DNA from: Siphonodentalium dalli
Lineage: Eukaryota > Mollusca > Scaphopoda > Gadilida > Siphonodentaliidae
NCBI GenBank assembly: GCA_032622095.1
Contig: CP136063.1
Location: 32,366,987 to 32,430,986, forward strand
Length of the DNA stretch: 64,000 nt
Direction: 5' to 3'
Each line of letters starts with the position of its first letter. Within the stretch, counting starts at the first letter, position 1. A program made the position numbers and the translations under genes. The notes below the pieces were generated by a model, which saw only the letters and a list, made by a program, of their open reading frames with translations, did no database searches and was not told the DNA's origin. Of the stretch, positions 32,064 through 46,400 are shown piece after piece.

Positions 32064-34770
32064 CTTCCCTCATATGGTGTGCCTGTATACTCGAAAATTG
32101 AAGAAAATCAATGTCGCCCTGACTAATACAGAAAGTAATGCTATTGCAAGTAGCCCCAACTAATATATACCGAAGATAATATAATGCTATCACGAGTCGC
32201 TCCAACTAAAACAGAAAGTGATACTATTGCGAGTATACTATCAGAACATAATATGCAAGTTGTATGGATTAGTTTATTCCAGAAAGCCTATAGTGCAATT
32301 TACAAAAGCGGCTAACAAATGAGTGTTAACCGTTTGGGGGACCCGCTGCCGCATTTAAAGCCGTGAACACACAACAAACTGAAGCTAATGTGCTCTCAAT
32401 ATTAACTAACGGTGTGGAATAAAAGATAGATTTATCGCTCTCAATATTAAATGGACTTGTGGACAACAAGCAATACTATCACGAGATACATACACTAATT
32501 TTAATGACGGCTAGGACCCAAAAATGACCGTATTTAAGGAGTTTAATATACCTATGGTACTTAAGCGAGTTTTATATGTCATATGAAAGGTTAGATTATA
32601 TGCTACAAGATAGGCCCTGTCAAAAAATTTGAAAGTGGTGCGGTAACCACGGAAACGGTGACCCGACTTTCGTGAAAATAACAATAATTGTAGCCGCTAT
32701 CACAATAAAATACAGTTCATGTTATACTGTTCCACTAGAATGAGGACCAAATGTGTGATATATTACGACAGGCTCATTTTCCAAACTACCATGTGCATTC
32801 AAACTTCATTCGCTTCTCTTTTTAATGTTTTTCTGAAATATTTCGTCATTTTGGTGTGATTTAAGTGTTTTGTTTATGGGGAAACTGGTGAAAATTGGAA
32901 TGACATTCCTTTGTGAGAATGACAGTTTATCTATCAGAATGTTATTTGAATTCACAGAAATGACAGCATGGAATGTGTGGGGAGTTTTTTTTTTCATAGG
33001 AATTCTGGGCTAACGATGTAATGACGTTGGCAACGTAATGGCATCACGTGAGTGTTCAAACACATTGTTGAAACCGGATGGAGTATTAATTACATATATA
33101 GTGGCGCAGCAGAGACCAGAAAAAGGCCTTATTTTTTTAGTAGTTGAATCATGTCGCCAACCATCAAGACGTATTATATATCAAATTGTTCGCACCGATA
33201 TGGGGAATATGAAAACTGAGTTAGCCAGAAGCCTAAATATGTGCGAACAGAGATTTTTTGGGAAAACCACTTTTTTGTATATATATATTTCTGGAGGACG
33301 GTGCTCGTTGTGTGTCAAATGACATCGTCACTCAGGCACCGTTCTCCAAACACCAGCTTATTTTACCAGCTTCCCGTAACATCACCATCTTCATATTTAT
33401 TAACAGCTGTTTACCAAGGAGTGTGGGTCCCGTGAGTTTCGTATCGTGTTGACAGATCTCCTGCGCACCAAAATTGCTGACTGATATCATATACTGGTAT
33501 GACATCTTAATGTATGTACACTTACGTCACAATAACTAGGTGCAACTGCATTACATATAAATACGATATGCAGTTCATTGTAAAATTTCAGATGATATGC
33601 GTGAGTGCATTAACCGTTAATATACAGTCATTGTTTGGTGAATAATGTATTCTGACAAGAGACGTCAACACAACAATATGTGATATTTCGGCGTTAGTTT
33701 ATTATTGAGATTGTGGTGTATATGGGGCTTTCATTTCAAGCAATGAATAAAGTTGGGGGATCAAATTTCTCTCGGGTCACCGGTTGTGTCACCATTTTGA
33801 GGTATATGGGTGTTCCAGTATCGTGTCAATTACGCCCTGACGTGTCGTATTTGGGTGCAACACCATCTACAGATAAAACTGCGCAGTTGGTAGGATGGAG
33901 TGTGTAGTGTGGGTTCGTTATGTAAAACATTTTCGGTCAGAAATCCAAAACGGCGCACATACGTCCATGGACTGATCGAATAGGCGCGATACATATCACA
34001 TAATTATTTAACATTACTGAAACTACATACTATCGGACCCACCATATAAATTCGTCGTCAGGGGCATGACGAAATTATACTGAATGTGGCGGGGTGCCCA
34101 TGTAAGAAAATCCGATTGCATCACACTAGTCATCAATGGATACCCAATATTCAGCCCCTCTCGGATCCCCCATATTTCATAAATAATGAAATTATATGGA
34201 TATTGTTTGCACCATGCAGCCCTCGTTTCTTAAATTGTACTACAATTAATACTCATGTTTCGACTAATCAGGCCAAACCATATGAACTACAATACATTTT
34301 ATTGTAACACACCCCTTTGGGTCGGAATTTCCCAGTTGGGACTTTAACAAGTATTTTGAGGTTTCCAATAACAAATCCAAATGTGGACTACAGTCTATTC
34401 GAAAGTTAAATTTAAAATTCAAATTCAAAATTCAAATTAAAAACACATTCGACAAGTTTAAACTCAGAACTTTCCTACTGAAGGCTGCTGGAGGGTCGGA
34501 ATTTCCTACTATTAGTATGGTTGTTTACCAAATGGGGGGGGGGGTACAAACGGCATATCGTCACATCCATGTTCGTATATATACATATACGATCTCGATT
34601 GTAGGTGTGTGTAAAACGGCGTTAGCGAAGTAGTGTGGTCGTTGAAGCATTGAACCTATAACAAATTGATAATAAGTTATTTTGGGGTACTTCTTTCTGG
34701 CTGAATCTGGGGAACAACATATCCAAAATCCTCTGAAATCCGCTTTGTGGAACATTTTCTAGAGATTATT
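32064..34770. other. non-coding unique or old-repeat DNA
   Basis: No convincing gene. 32100-32240 holds about three diverged ~60-bp repeats (actaatacagaaagt-atgctatt). Open frames such as 33038-33322 lack family resemblance, repeats or splice context. 34395-34450 has a short aattcaaattcaaaattcaa simple repeat. Confidence 0.5.
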
Positions 34771-34785
34771 GAAAAAAATGTCCTA

Positions 34786-34945
34786 TTTATCAGGGGGGGG
34801 GGGGGCAGGAAAAAATTTGCATACACAACGCTGAATTTTTTTTTTGCAGCACTTTGTACCCCCACCCGCCCCCCCCCTCCCCTTGTGCAAAACAAATATT
34901 TTTTTCCACTCATGGTTTTGGGACCCCCCCCCCCCTTTCCAGTCA
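34786..34945. repeat. G-run/C-run hairpin repeat (MITE-like)
   Basis: A G-run followed by caggaaaaaatttgcatacac, then C-rich runs and aaatatttttttccactcatggttttggga with a final C-run. Related copies occur at 59527-59670 and 60280-60410. The inverted G/C ends and shared interior suggest a small non-autonomous dispersed repeat. Confidence 0.55.
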
Positions 34946-35352
34946 CATTTGAATGAAATTTATCAAGCTGGAGAGCCATTATAGGCAAAAACATCAGGAT
35001 GTAGAATGTCCAGTGAAGGTGGAGAAACAGAGAATGGTTAAATTAGAATGAACATATATAATAATTATCAGTCATTCGTAATTTGACCATTCTATTTTAA
35101 GCATCATCCAACTTTGGTGTACTTTCGCCACCAGTTAAACTCAAATACTAATAAATTATAACTATGAGCACAAGCAATACACTCATGAGATTAAAAACAT
35201 TTATCATGAAAAACTCAACACAACCAGCTGACACAACCAGTGAAACACCTTTTTAAAAATATTTTTATCTAAATTTTACTTATTCCAGACTTTGCACTAG
35301 ACACTTATCAAACTGTTTCTTGCCTGTTTTACAATATAGCAATAACATTATT
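34946..35352. other. non-coding AT-rich DNA
   Basis: No gene, repeat family or RNA signal is visible. Confidence 0.5.
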
Positions 35353-35508
35353 TTTGAGGGCATTATGGTTTCTTAACGGCCCGATGGGAATGATTAACAG
35401 CCAGAGGGCCTATAAGCGGCCCGAGACGAAGTCGAGGGCCGCTAATAGGCACGAGGGCTGTTAATCATTCCCGGGGGGCCGTTAAGAAACCACAATGCCC
35501 GAAAAATC
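35353..35508. repeat. ~155-bp hairpin repeat
   Basis: Inverted repeat: gggcattatggtttcttaac...gattaacagcc on the left pairs with ggctgttaatcattcccggg...aagaaaccacaatgccc on the right. The GC-rich centre is agcggcccgagacgaagtcgagggccgct. Pairing is nearly continuous, so it could be a hairpin RNA source or a MITE without a coding part. Confidence 0.8.
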
Positions 35509-37141
35509 ATGTTATTACTATTATTTCCACACACTAATACACTATCATTATGTAAGTGTCGTACCCCGGCAAGTTCAAATATTTCACAACATCTCTGAGT
35601 TAACACAATTTAATCAAAATATATAAAAAGATATTTTTTTAATTTACACAAATACGGATGTATCGTCTGGGTTGTGTGCAAACACTTATCACGTGATCAA
35701 AACAAAAATCATGTGACCAACATACATCGAAATTAGGCAAAATATCACCGGCATCTGAGACCAAATAACTCGCGTAATAATGCTTAAATTGAAATAATAT
35801 ATACCTGTGTTTACCTTAGGATACCATTTAGTTAGGTATGTGTTCTATGTAACACATGGCAATCGGGTATTTCTTCGTTAAAAAGCTTTATTAGATATAA
35901 AAAATTCCGAAAAATTCATCGACAGTTTGGTCACGTGACGTGTCGGGCCATCTCGTGCTAACGACGAGCATATCCCATTAGCGCCCTAGGGCCATAATGA
36001 ACTTACATATTCACGTAATTTAGTTAGTGTTATGGGATTTTATCGCTGGATAAAACGTCATTAATATTCTAGAGAATGCCCTTATAGGTAGAAATAATAT
36101 GCAGTGTACGTGGTTAGATGGATCATTTTAATATTAACAATAGCTAAATGGGTGTAGAATAGCGCATATAAATAAATAATATCTCATTATTTCACAAGTG
36201 AAAGACAGTCATGTTTTACTAAGAAAATGCTATTGAGACTGATAGAGATCCATGTGAATGTCTGTTCATTAATAATTTTGGGTATGTAACACTTGTCTTT
36301 TATAGTATTAGTAACTTTGTGCCAGAAACATGTTTATAGATTAGAGAACAGGCATGTTCTACATTTATTTCACACATTATTTCAGTTTCATATCAGACTT
36401 GGAGAGTTGAATTTCAGTTTGATACCACAGATAGTGGTAATGTGATATTTTATGTTACTTATTGAAGTATATATGGTTTATTTGTCATTAGAGTTCATTA
36501 TAATATATTTACATACCAAGTGGTTATCCAACCCAGGTGGGCCAGCGCAGTTAAAAATTTCACGAATGTCTACTTAGTATTAGAAGGGACCAAATAATCA
36601 AAACATTCTGAGGCCAACCTGACCACAGATAACTGTACCTAGTATCTTGCGTGTACACTACATGTGTTATTTAGATCATAACACATCAAAACAAACATTA
36701 TATAGGCTAAACAGCTTGTAATTAGGTCAAAAAAGGGCAAAAGGAAAAAATTTGCAAGCACCAAAAAACACCGGAAAAAACGTGTTTTCAGGAGATGCGA
36801 GAGGGTTCATTATCACGAAGATTCTTTTTATGGATTGTGCGCTCACATCCGAACTGATCCTGCGCGCATACCGATACAGATACAGGAGTAAATAACTTAG
36901 AACATTAAATGTGATTTTGTTTTGTTTTCGCGGGTTTTCTTGAAATTTAATGTGATCACGTGGGCCCATACCTTTGAATTCTTGGCATATAATATGAATG
37001 TTGTGGTATATATGGACCCTCCTGCATTGAGACATGACACAGGTACAGTTGACTTAAGTGCTGTTCTGTGCGGGCTCCAATTTAAGGTTCAATATTTTAA
37101 GGGGCAAATTTTACAATTTTATGGGCCCATACATTTGAACT
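35509..37141. other. non-coding DNA, partly duplicated beyond the palindrome
   Basis: No gene supported. 36802-36825 and 36890-36960 (gagagggttcattatcacgaag; acattaaatgtgattttgttttg) recur at 41089-41190, and 36984-37005 (ggcatataatatgaatgttg) recurs at 40820. The palindrome is thus bordered by related sequence on both sides. Confidence 0.55.
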
Positions 37142-40100
37142 CAGAGCCGTAATTTCGCTAAAATCCGGATTGAGAATCCAAAGCCGATTACGGGGGGCGG
37201 AGCTAATTTCGGATTCTAGGTCAGATTTTGAAATCCACGTGGTCTCCGAAAATCTCTCCCAGCGTCAAACATGGCTCATGTATTTGACAAAAGTATCATT
37301 TGTATCTTATATTTATAAAGTGCATGTTTGTTGTGAAATCATGCTTTTCGTTTATGTGTATATACACGGCACATAATTTGCTGCCAATCCGACTTAATCG
37401 CATCTTTTTTTTTTCAAGTTAAAGTGTGTTTATTGATGTTGGCAAGCATATCTAAACATGACAGCTCTAGGCCTCCTGAATCAAATTCCGAAGATGTTGT
37501 GAAGAACACACGAAACTTGTCAGTTGAACAGGGACGTGACGACAGGGGTTGCTTGGGTGTCTCGACCCCCACCCCGATTTTTGGTACAATTTGCTAAGCT
37601 GTGCAGTCATTCATACGTTGAGGAAAATCAGGATTATTTTGACTAACTGTTTCAAATAATGATACGTACAAGCCAACAAACGCAACAAACAAACAAACCC
37701 GATTTTAAATAAATACATATACAAACTTATGACTAACTCGGGAGAGGGGGTGTCCAGTTATCTGTATATATGTTCAACTTGTTTTGGTAGTCATGTTGCT
37801 TTGCCATTACTAATTATTTATTTTTTCAGTGTAATAACATTTGGGAGAGGGGGTACCCTTAAGTGAGTCAGTACTTGTCCCCCAATTCCTTTGTATGTAT
37901 AAACAAATGTATGTGTTATATATCATGTGTTATCTAAATTTGACATATATTTGAAATAAATATATCTAAACTAAACTTTGGTACATTCCAGCAGTCGGAA
38001 ATTTCATGCATGACACAACATTAGTTGGACATTAATTTGACACCATATATAGGTTGGCATTGTTCTCATTGTTTGATTTTTTTCAACCAGTAAAAGTTGG
38101 TAATTTTCCAATCTTAGTGTTTGTCAGATTGGATATTTCCAAAGGGAGCAAATTGAATTCTGCGAACCTGTGAGATTGATGTTTGGTTCAAGGGGGGGGG
38201 GTGCAGTTGGCCGTAAATTTGAGGAAACTTCTAGCCACGTCCCTAGAACATGTGTCTGTTGTCTATACAGAGACTATTGTGCAAAACGACTGCATTTAAC
38301 GAAACAAAACATGTTAAACATGAAATTGCTATAACATTAAGACTAGATGATAGTACATACGTGTATCTGATAATCCATCGATACCATATAATCCTACTAT
38401 TTCTTGAATAAGAAGAAACATTATAATAACGAACACAGCAGAAGACATATCCATGCAGGTGCATATGAACTCGGTCAATGGTGACGTATCCGCCGAATTC
38501 GAAATCGACATGCGTTCGGGCGGTATTTTAAGGATGGAATTATGAAATGGACATATGAAAGTGACAATCAACAATGAATTGCAATTTCTTCGCCATCAAC
38601 CGAAGTGCTCCCCCAGCGTTACTATCAATAGCGTTATTATTTGGCTAATTTCAGTAATATTCTCCCAGTTTACATTCAATAAAACAAATTTGTCTCCGCA
38701 TTTAAAATTCTTTGATATAGATCGTTTATATTCTGCAATAATTTGTACACAAGAGACGGATTCTTATGTTTTATTGTGTTTTTAAACTCTGAGGTGGCGA
38801 AATCTCGGTTTGTTTACATTATGAACATTTGAGTCCGTAATCGGAATCCGAATCCCTATCGGATTCCCACGAAATTAGGATTACGGTCTGTTCGTTTACT
38901 GATTCTGCAAATTTGTGGTCTGTTCTTTTGCCGAACCAAGTCGTACGGGGACAAATCTGTAATCTGGATCCAGAATCCAAATCGGATTTTTAGCGAAATA
39001 ACGCCTCCGATTTGGATTCTGGATTCAGATTACAGATTTGTCCCCGTACGACTTGGTTCGGCAAAAGAACAGACCACAAATTTGCAGAATCAGTAAACGA
39101 ACAGACCGTAATCCTAATTTCGTGGGAATCCGATAGGGATTCGGATTCCGATTACGGACTCAAATGTTCATAATGTAAACAAACCGAGATTTCGCCACCT
39201 CAGAGTTTAAAAACACAATAAAACATAAGAATCCGTCTCTTGTGTACAAATTATTGCAGAATATAAACGATCTATATCAAAGAATTTTAAATGCGGAGAC
39301 AAATTTGTTTTATTGAATGTAAACTGGGAGAATATTACTGAAATTAGCCAAATAATAACGCTATTGATAGTAACGCTGGGGGAGCACTTCGGTTGATGGC
39401 GAAGAAATTGCAATTCATTGTTGATTGTCACTTTCATATGTCCATTTCATAATTCCATCCTTAAAATACCGCCCGAACGCATGTCGATTTCGAATTCGGC
39501 GGATACGTCACCATTGACCGAGTTCATATGCACCTGCATGGATATGTCTTCTGCTGTGTTCGTTATTATAATGTTTCTTCTTATTCAAGAAATAGTAGGA
39601 TTATATGGTATCGATGGATTATCAGATACACGTATGTACTATCATCTAGTCTTAATGTTATAGCAATTTCATGTTTAACATGTTTTGTTTCGTTAAATGC
39701 AGTCGTTTTGCACAATAGTCTCTGTATAGACAACAGACACATGTTCTAGGGACGTGGCTAGAAGTTTCCTCAAATTTACGGCCAACTGCAGAATTCAATT
39801 TGCTCCCCTTGGAAATATCCAATCTGACAAACACTAAGATTGGAAAATTATCAACTTTTACTGGTTGAAATAAATCAAACAATGAGAACAATGCCAACCT
39901 ATATATGTTGTCAAATTAATGTCCAACTAATGTTGTGTCATGCATGAAATTTCCGACTGCTGGAATGTACCAAAGTTTAGTTTAGATATATTTATTTCAA
40001 ATATATGTCAAATTAGATAACACATGATATATAACACATACATTTGTTTATACATACAAAGGAATTGGGGGACAAGTACTGACTCACTTAAGGGTACCCC

Positions 40101-40818
40101 CTCTCCCAAATGTTATTACACTGAAAAAATAAATAATTAGTAATGGCAAAGCAACATGACTACCAAAACAAGTTGAACATATATACAGATAACTGGACAC
40201 CCCCTCTCCCGAGTTAGTCATAAGTTTGTATATGTATTTATTTAAAATCGGGTTTGTTTGTTTGTTGCGTTTGTTGGCTTGTACGTATCATTATTTGAAA
40301 CAGTTAGTCAAAATAATCCTGATTTTCCTCACGTATGAATGACTGCACAGCTTAGCAAATTGTACCAAAAATCGGGGTGGGGGTCGAGACACCCAAGCAA
40401 CCCCTGTCGTCACGTCCCTGTTCAACTGACAAGTTTCGTGTGTTCTTCACAACATCTTCGGAATTTGATTAAGGAGGCCTAGAGCTGTCATATTTAGATA
40501 TGCTTGCCAATATCAATAAACACACTTTAACTTGAAAAAAAAGATGCGATTAAGTCGGATTGGCAGCAAATTATGTGCCGTGTATATACACATAGACGAA
40601 AAGCATGATTTCACAACAAACATGCAATTTATAAATATAAGATACAAATGATACTTTTGTCAAATACATGAGCCATGTTTGACGCTGGGAGAGATTTTCG
40701 GAGACCACGTGGATTTCAAAATCTGACCTAGAATCCGAAATTAGCTCCCCCCCCCCCCCCCCCCCCCCCGTAATCGGCTTTGGATTCTCAATCCGGATTT
40801 TAGCGAAATTACGGCTCT
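37142..40818. mobile_element. 3.7-kb near-perfect palindrome (inverted dimer)
   Basis: Left arm 37142-38986 and right arm 39006-40818 are reverse complements apart from small indels (for example ~50 bp at 38165-38210 absent on the right, and a C-run of about 22 at 40747-40769 versus a short G-run on the left). Ends are cgtaatttcgctaaaatccg and its complement. The same motif, cgttatttcgctaaaaatccg (reverse strand), sits at the centre 38983-39002. Each arm therefore looks like a complete ~1.84-kb element with its own inverted ends, two of them head to head sharing the central terminus. Mirrored ORFs (38555-38785 and 39207-39437) are the same DNA read twice. No transposase motif seen. Confidence 0.8.
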
Positions 40819-40845
40819 GGGCATATAATATGAATATTGGGGGGC

Positions 40846-40980
40846 ACGTCTCTATTCCGAAGGTTCACTATCCCGAAGGTACACTATTCCGAAATTTCTC
40901 TGAATGTTCGCTATTCCGAAGGTCCACCAATACGAAGGTTCGCTATTCCGAAGGTTCTCTATTCCGAAGGTTTTTATTAT
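40846..40980. repeat. short tandem repeat, ctattccgaaggttc type
   Basis: Seven to eight imperfect copies of a 15-17-bp unit (tattccgaaggttcac) in 135 bp. It begins about 28 bp after the right end of the palindrome. Confidence 0.85.
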
Positions 40981-41299
40981 TTTAAGGTTGATTCTATATT
41001 CTAAAGTATTGGTGTAAACAATATTTAATTTCGAACAGAACATGTAATACATACAAACAAATTGACATAAGTAATAATATTGAGAGGGTTCATTATCACG
41101 AAGATTCTTTTTATGAAGGAAATAACTTAAAACATTAAATGTGATTTTGTTTTGTTTTCGCGGGTTTTCTTGAGTTTAATGTCATTACGTATGACCTTAT
41201 TTATCATTACATATTCACGCCAAGCAGCCCACACAATTACTATGTTTCCATTCGATTTAATGTCACTACGTGTGACCTAATATCTCAATAATCTGAGGC

Positions 41300-41655
41300 A
41301 AGAGTACGCCCCCCATATCAAAATGTACCTGGGTAAATCTTGGTGTTTACCTAGGTATACCCCTGATGAACCCCGGTACATGTAGGTTTTACCCTGGTTC
41401 CACCCATGTCACACCAGGTTACACCCAGGTAAATCAGGGCTTTATAAAGATTTACCCTGGTGTTTTCTATACATGTTAGGTTAAACCCCAGTTTACCCGG
41501 GTTTTTACGGATATAATTTAGAAAAACGTTGTCACATCCGGGTATTTAGACCCAGGTTATCCGGAGTATTTACACCCAGGTATTTACACCAGGTTTTCGC
41601 CCAGGTATTTACTACAGTGTTCACCCGGATATATACACCTGTGGTATTTTGTTAA
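41300..41655. repeat. degenerate tttaccc-aggta repeat
   Basis: Many irregular copies of a ~20-bp theme (tatttacacccaggta, gtttacccgggt) over 350 bp, in no strict period. It grades into the 45-bp array. Confidence 0.6.
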
Positions 41656-43405
41656 CCTGTATAATCTGCACTTGAAGTTACCGTATTAACCCGTTCTATA
41701 TTACAGCATCATTGGCGTGTAGTTAGTAACCTTATTAACCATTCTATATTAAAGCATTAATTGACAGGTAGTTACCTTATTAACCCGTTCTATAAAAGTA
41801 TCATTGGTGAGTAGTTACCATACTAACCCTTTCTATATTAAAGCATCATTGACGTGAAGTTACCTTATTAACCCTTTCTATATTAAAGCACCATTGATGT
41901 GTAGTTACCTTATTAACCCTTTCTATATTAAAACATCATTGACGTGTAGTTACCATGTTAACACTTTCAATATTAAAGCACCATTGACGGATAGTTGCCT
42001 TATTAACCCTGTATATACTAAAGTACCATTGTCGTGTAGTTACCTTATTAACCCTTACTATACATTGACGTGTAGTTACCTTATTAACCCTTTCTATATT
42101 AAAGCATTAATTGACAGGCAGTTACCTTATTAACCATTTCTATACTAAGTATCAGTGGCATGTAGTTACCTTATTAACCCTTTCTATATTAAAGCATTAA
42201 TTGACAGGTAGTTACCTTAAACAACCCGTTCTATGCTAAGTATCATAGGTGAGTAGTTACATTATTAACCACTTCTATACTAAAGCGCCATTGATGGGTA
42301 ATTACCTTATTAACCAGTTTTGTATCAAAGCATCGTTGACGTGCAGTACCATATTATAACCCTTTCTATATTAAAGCATCATTGACGGATAGTTACCATA
42401 TTAAACCTTTCTATATTAAAGCACCATTGGAGTGTAATTACCTTATTAACCCTTTCTATATTGAAGCAATAATTGACAGGTAGACCCTAGTTACCTTATT
42501 AACCCTTTCTATAATAAGTGTCATTGGTGATTAGTTACATTATTAACCCTTTCTACAATAAAGCATCATTGACATGAAGTTATCCTTAACCATTTCTGTA
42601 TTAAAAAATTATTGACGTGTAGTTACCTTATTAACCCTTTCTATATTGAGACATCATTTACGTGTAGTTACCATGTTAACCCTTTCTATATTAAAGTATC
42701 ATTGACGGGTAGTTGCCTCGTTAACCCTGTATATACCTACTAGTAAGTATCAGTGTCGTGTAGTTACTTTATTAACCCTTTCTATACTAAGTATCATTGG
42801 CGGTTAGTTACATTATTAACCCGTTATATACTAAGTATCATTGACGTGTAGTTACCTTATTAACCCTTTCTATATAAAAGCACCATTGATGGGTAGTTAC
42901 ATTATTAACCATTTTTGTATTGAAGTATCATTGGCGTGTAGTTACCTTATTAACCCTTTCTATATTAAAGCATCATTGACATGTAGTTATCATATTAGCC
43001 AATTCTATATTAAAGCATCATTGACGGTAGTTGCAATATTAACCCTTTCTATATTAAAGCACCATTGGCGTGTAATTACCATATTAACCCTTTCTATATT
43101 AAAACATCATTGTCGTAGCTCTTTCTATATTAAAGCATCATTGACGTGTAGAACTTTATCTTATTAACCCTTTCTTTATTAAAACATTATTGACATGCAG
43201 TTATCTTATTAACCCTTTCTATATTAAAGCATCATTGACAAGAAGTTAAATTATTAACCTTTCTATACTAAGTATCATTGCCGTGTAGTTAGTTACCTTA
43301 TTAACCCTTTCTATATTAAGACGTCGGTCATTGACAGGTAGTTATCTTATTAACCAATTCTGTATTCAAGCATCATTGGCGAGTAGTTACCTTATTACTT
43401 GAAGT
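41656..43405 (+). repeat. 45-bp minisatellite array (~38 copies)
   Basis: The unit gtgtagttaccttattaacc followed by ctttctatattaaagcatcattgac is repeated about 38 times over 1.75 kb, with occasional short or long units. Because 45 is a multiple of three, long Tyr/Ile-rich frames appear (41894-42133, 42841-43167). These reflect the period and are not taken as genes. Confidence 0.92.
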
Positions 43406-46400
43406 TTATTATGACACTATGACAATACACTACCTCGGACAAATGAAGCAATATCACACTTTATCTAACAGCCTAGCTATAACTGGTGAACATAAAACTG
43501 ACAAACAGACAATTTTCAGGGCCATTACCGGTATTTAATATTAAAGGGATACAAAATAAAGATATTTCTAATTATCAGTAAGAATTATTCTCTAAGTGAT
43601 ACCTATTATGACTATTATATCAAATAAATGATTGCGTATACTATAGTAGACCATATACCAACAGGAAAATATAAGTGAATACAATTATTGTGTTTCAAAA
43701 TTCGTTTCGTTTCGTTTCGTTTCGTTTCTGTAGCCAAATTACGATCTTTACTTTTAGTTTATACCTTTCTTCCTTTAAGCGGTGAGAATTCCAAGTTGTG
43801 TTGTTTTGAGTTAATTTTGTCGCGAATCAACGCGGATTGACAGAAGGAAATGGTGTATTGGCTACAAACGGATAAACTGTGGACTTATGTATAAGATTCG
43901 CCTATTTTTCCGGATGGATGTGCGCAAATATCGAAAAAGACCGAATTTCAGGTGACAAAAAATATTTCAACTCCCGGAACAGTAAGAATTAAGCTACGAT
44001 AACGAAACGGATCAACTATAGTATTGAACAGTACCTCAGCTACCTGGCCATCTGCCCATAACCAGAATATTGTCTCGCTAGGACAATAGGCAAAATTGAA
44101 TTTGTGGTACCGTACAAGCATGATGTAGTGCCAGTGGCCTGCTCATGAACCTGTCCAGAAGTAGTCCGTAAACCTGACTTTTATTATCAGAGCATAGCTC
44201 TATAAAAGTCAGGACTGTATATCACTGAAAGCAGTACTCCGTCACTAATCATTGGTATGGACATTTACTCGACTTTTCACAAGCGATAACACACACTAAA
44301 AAATATTATTTAACAACCAAAACTACCACATACTTGTAGATCAGAGCTTCTAGTACATTTCTAGTGTGGTGTCAATGCATGTTTCAGATGTTAGTCGTGA
44401 CATTCTTCGCATAAAGCGAGAGCATATTTCTACCGCCTCGAACTTTCAGCCATTTTGTATTTGTAAAAATCCGTCAAAACAGTGAATAAGGAATCGGAAA
44501 CGGAACGAACATAATTGGATTCCGGCTATAACATGTTCTTGTTTGTTTCGAGTTTATTTTCGATTCAAATATTTTTAAACTTTAAAAGCACATATAACAA
44601 CAATGGATAACACGATGAGTTTGGAGACAACGATATATATATGTATATTCAAATGTTTTTAAAGGTTACCCATGCATATACTTTCTATTTTTGTTATAAA
44701 ATATGCATGTTCAGACCTGCACGTTTTGAGCTTTGGTGGGGGTATTTAATTAAAATTTCATCATGGGTCATGTTGGAAGGTGCGACCTTGTTTGGATATT
44801 AATCTCATATTAACCTCAATAATTCAGTATACTTTTAATTATCAGTGTGCTCTCGTTGCCTGTGAGCTTATTTTGACCCAGAGAGTCTATCCCCGCGTCG
44901 ATTGGTAGAACATGACTATTTAAAATATGCGGAAACCGCATTAGAATGTCCTAACACACGTTAAAGTGTGTCATTAATATCATTGTCAGCATGTCTACCA
45001 ACACGAAGAAAAGCCTCAATTTCCAAAAGCTGAGCATCTACCCAATACGCCAAACATATTTATGTGGCGTACATATGACCCATCGGCTGCCATTGTGTTT
45101 ATATCTCCATACCTATGTGTGTGTATAGGTTCATGAGAAATAAACTTATTGATTATATATGTATATATGCATGTAACCATTTCATAATCACCATCGTCAT
45201 CATCCGACATCAACATATTATTATTATTAAAATCATCATCGCCATGACATCATCATATATCATCAAATCATTTTTTTTAAGGGCGTGGCTAAAGTGCCTT
45301 ATTAGGTGTCCAAATTATTATTCCAACCTCTTTCGTGAAGACCAAAATGTTTACATCCTAATTGAGTGAGAATTTTCCAAATTGACACCCTAACTTACCA
45401 ACTGTCGTCAAATTGTAATATATATGTAAGGTAGCCATACGGTGTTTTAGCGGCGTAGGTAATCGGCTTTAACTAATTGACGACTCTTAGACTATAATAT
45501 TCAGATAGTTGTCTCGGTTTCGACTCCATATTGTCGCCAATGCTTTGTCAACGTTATTGGCACGTATATCTTATATATATACGCATAGCGATGGCGACGT
45601 GGTCGGAACTTGGGCGTTTGATACCGAGACCACTATTTGAATATTAATGTGTGTTCCAGAACGAAAAAGTTGAAGAAAATCAACAAATTTGTTAATTTAA
45701 AAACAATTCAAACGTTAGTGTATTCCATGCCTCAGCCCGGACATATATACCAAATTTCATTAATATCCATTGAGAAACAACGGTCCAAACATAACACTCC
45801 GTTTACACATTTTATTTGGAGCCGGCCACGGCCTTGGCTTACACTTTATATTGTGTCCCCACACATATCGCCACGCCCTTGGTCATTGTTTCTTTGAAAT
45901 CAAACTCCATTGTTTATTAAAACTTAAAATTCAAAAAATAGTTGTTGCTGTTGCTTTCACTCGGTCGATCGTCTGATCTCCTTTCCGGTTATGTAGTTGT
46001 AAGTTCGTTCCGCCTGTTCCGTTCCGTCAATTTACTACAGATAAAGTTTTAAATGTTGACAAATTAACGGTCTCGGATTTATCTCAAAGTTCGGATTATA
46101 TTTCGAGAGTCAGGTATTGTACACAATGCCTTCGTAATCTGCCATTATCACTTGATCTTACAACATAATGGTAGCAGATAAAACCATCTAGTTATATGTG
46201 AATTTGGTGATTGAAATGAGGCGGGGTAGTGTCTAATTTTTTGCCGAAATAGTTTTTCGGCAAGCAGTCTACCATGTATTTTTAAAACAACTACAAATGT
46301 CACATTTTTATTTTTTTCGTCGGGTAGCTTGTTGATACTCACTCAGAACAGATTAGTCTTCAACATAATTTATATACAATGTTTGTATTTTCATGTTATA

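Noticed and set aside
33038..33322. 94-codon frame as a host gene
   Set aside because: No recognised domain; overlapping frames on the same strand are equally open, and there is no splice or polyA context.
34747..34994. Overlapping frames around the G/C runs
   Set aside because: Low-complexity Gly/Pro tracts from homopolymers, present on both strands.
38243..39749. Paired membrane-like ORFs in the 3.7-kb palindrome
   Set aside because: The same DNA read twice through the inverted arms. No family or transposase motif is recognised.
41656..43405. CRISPR-like array
   Set aside because: Units are contiguous 45-bp repeats without unique spacers, in eukaryotic DNA.
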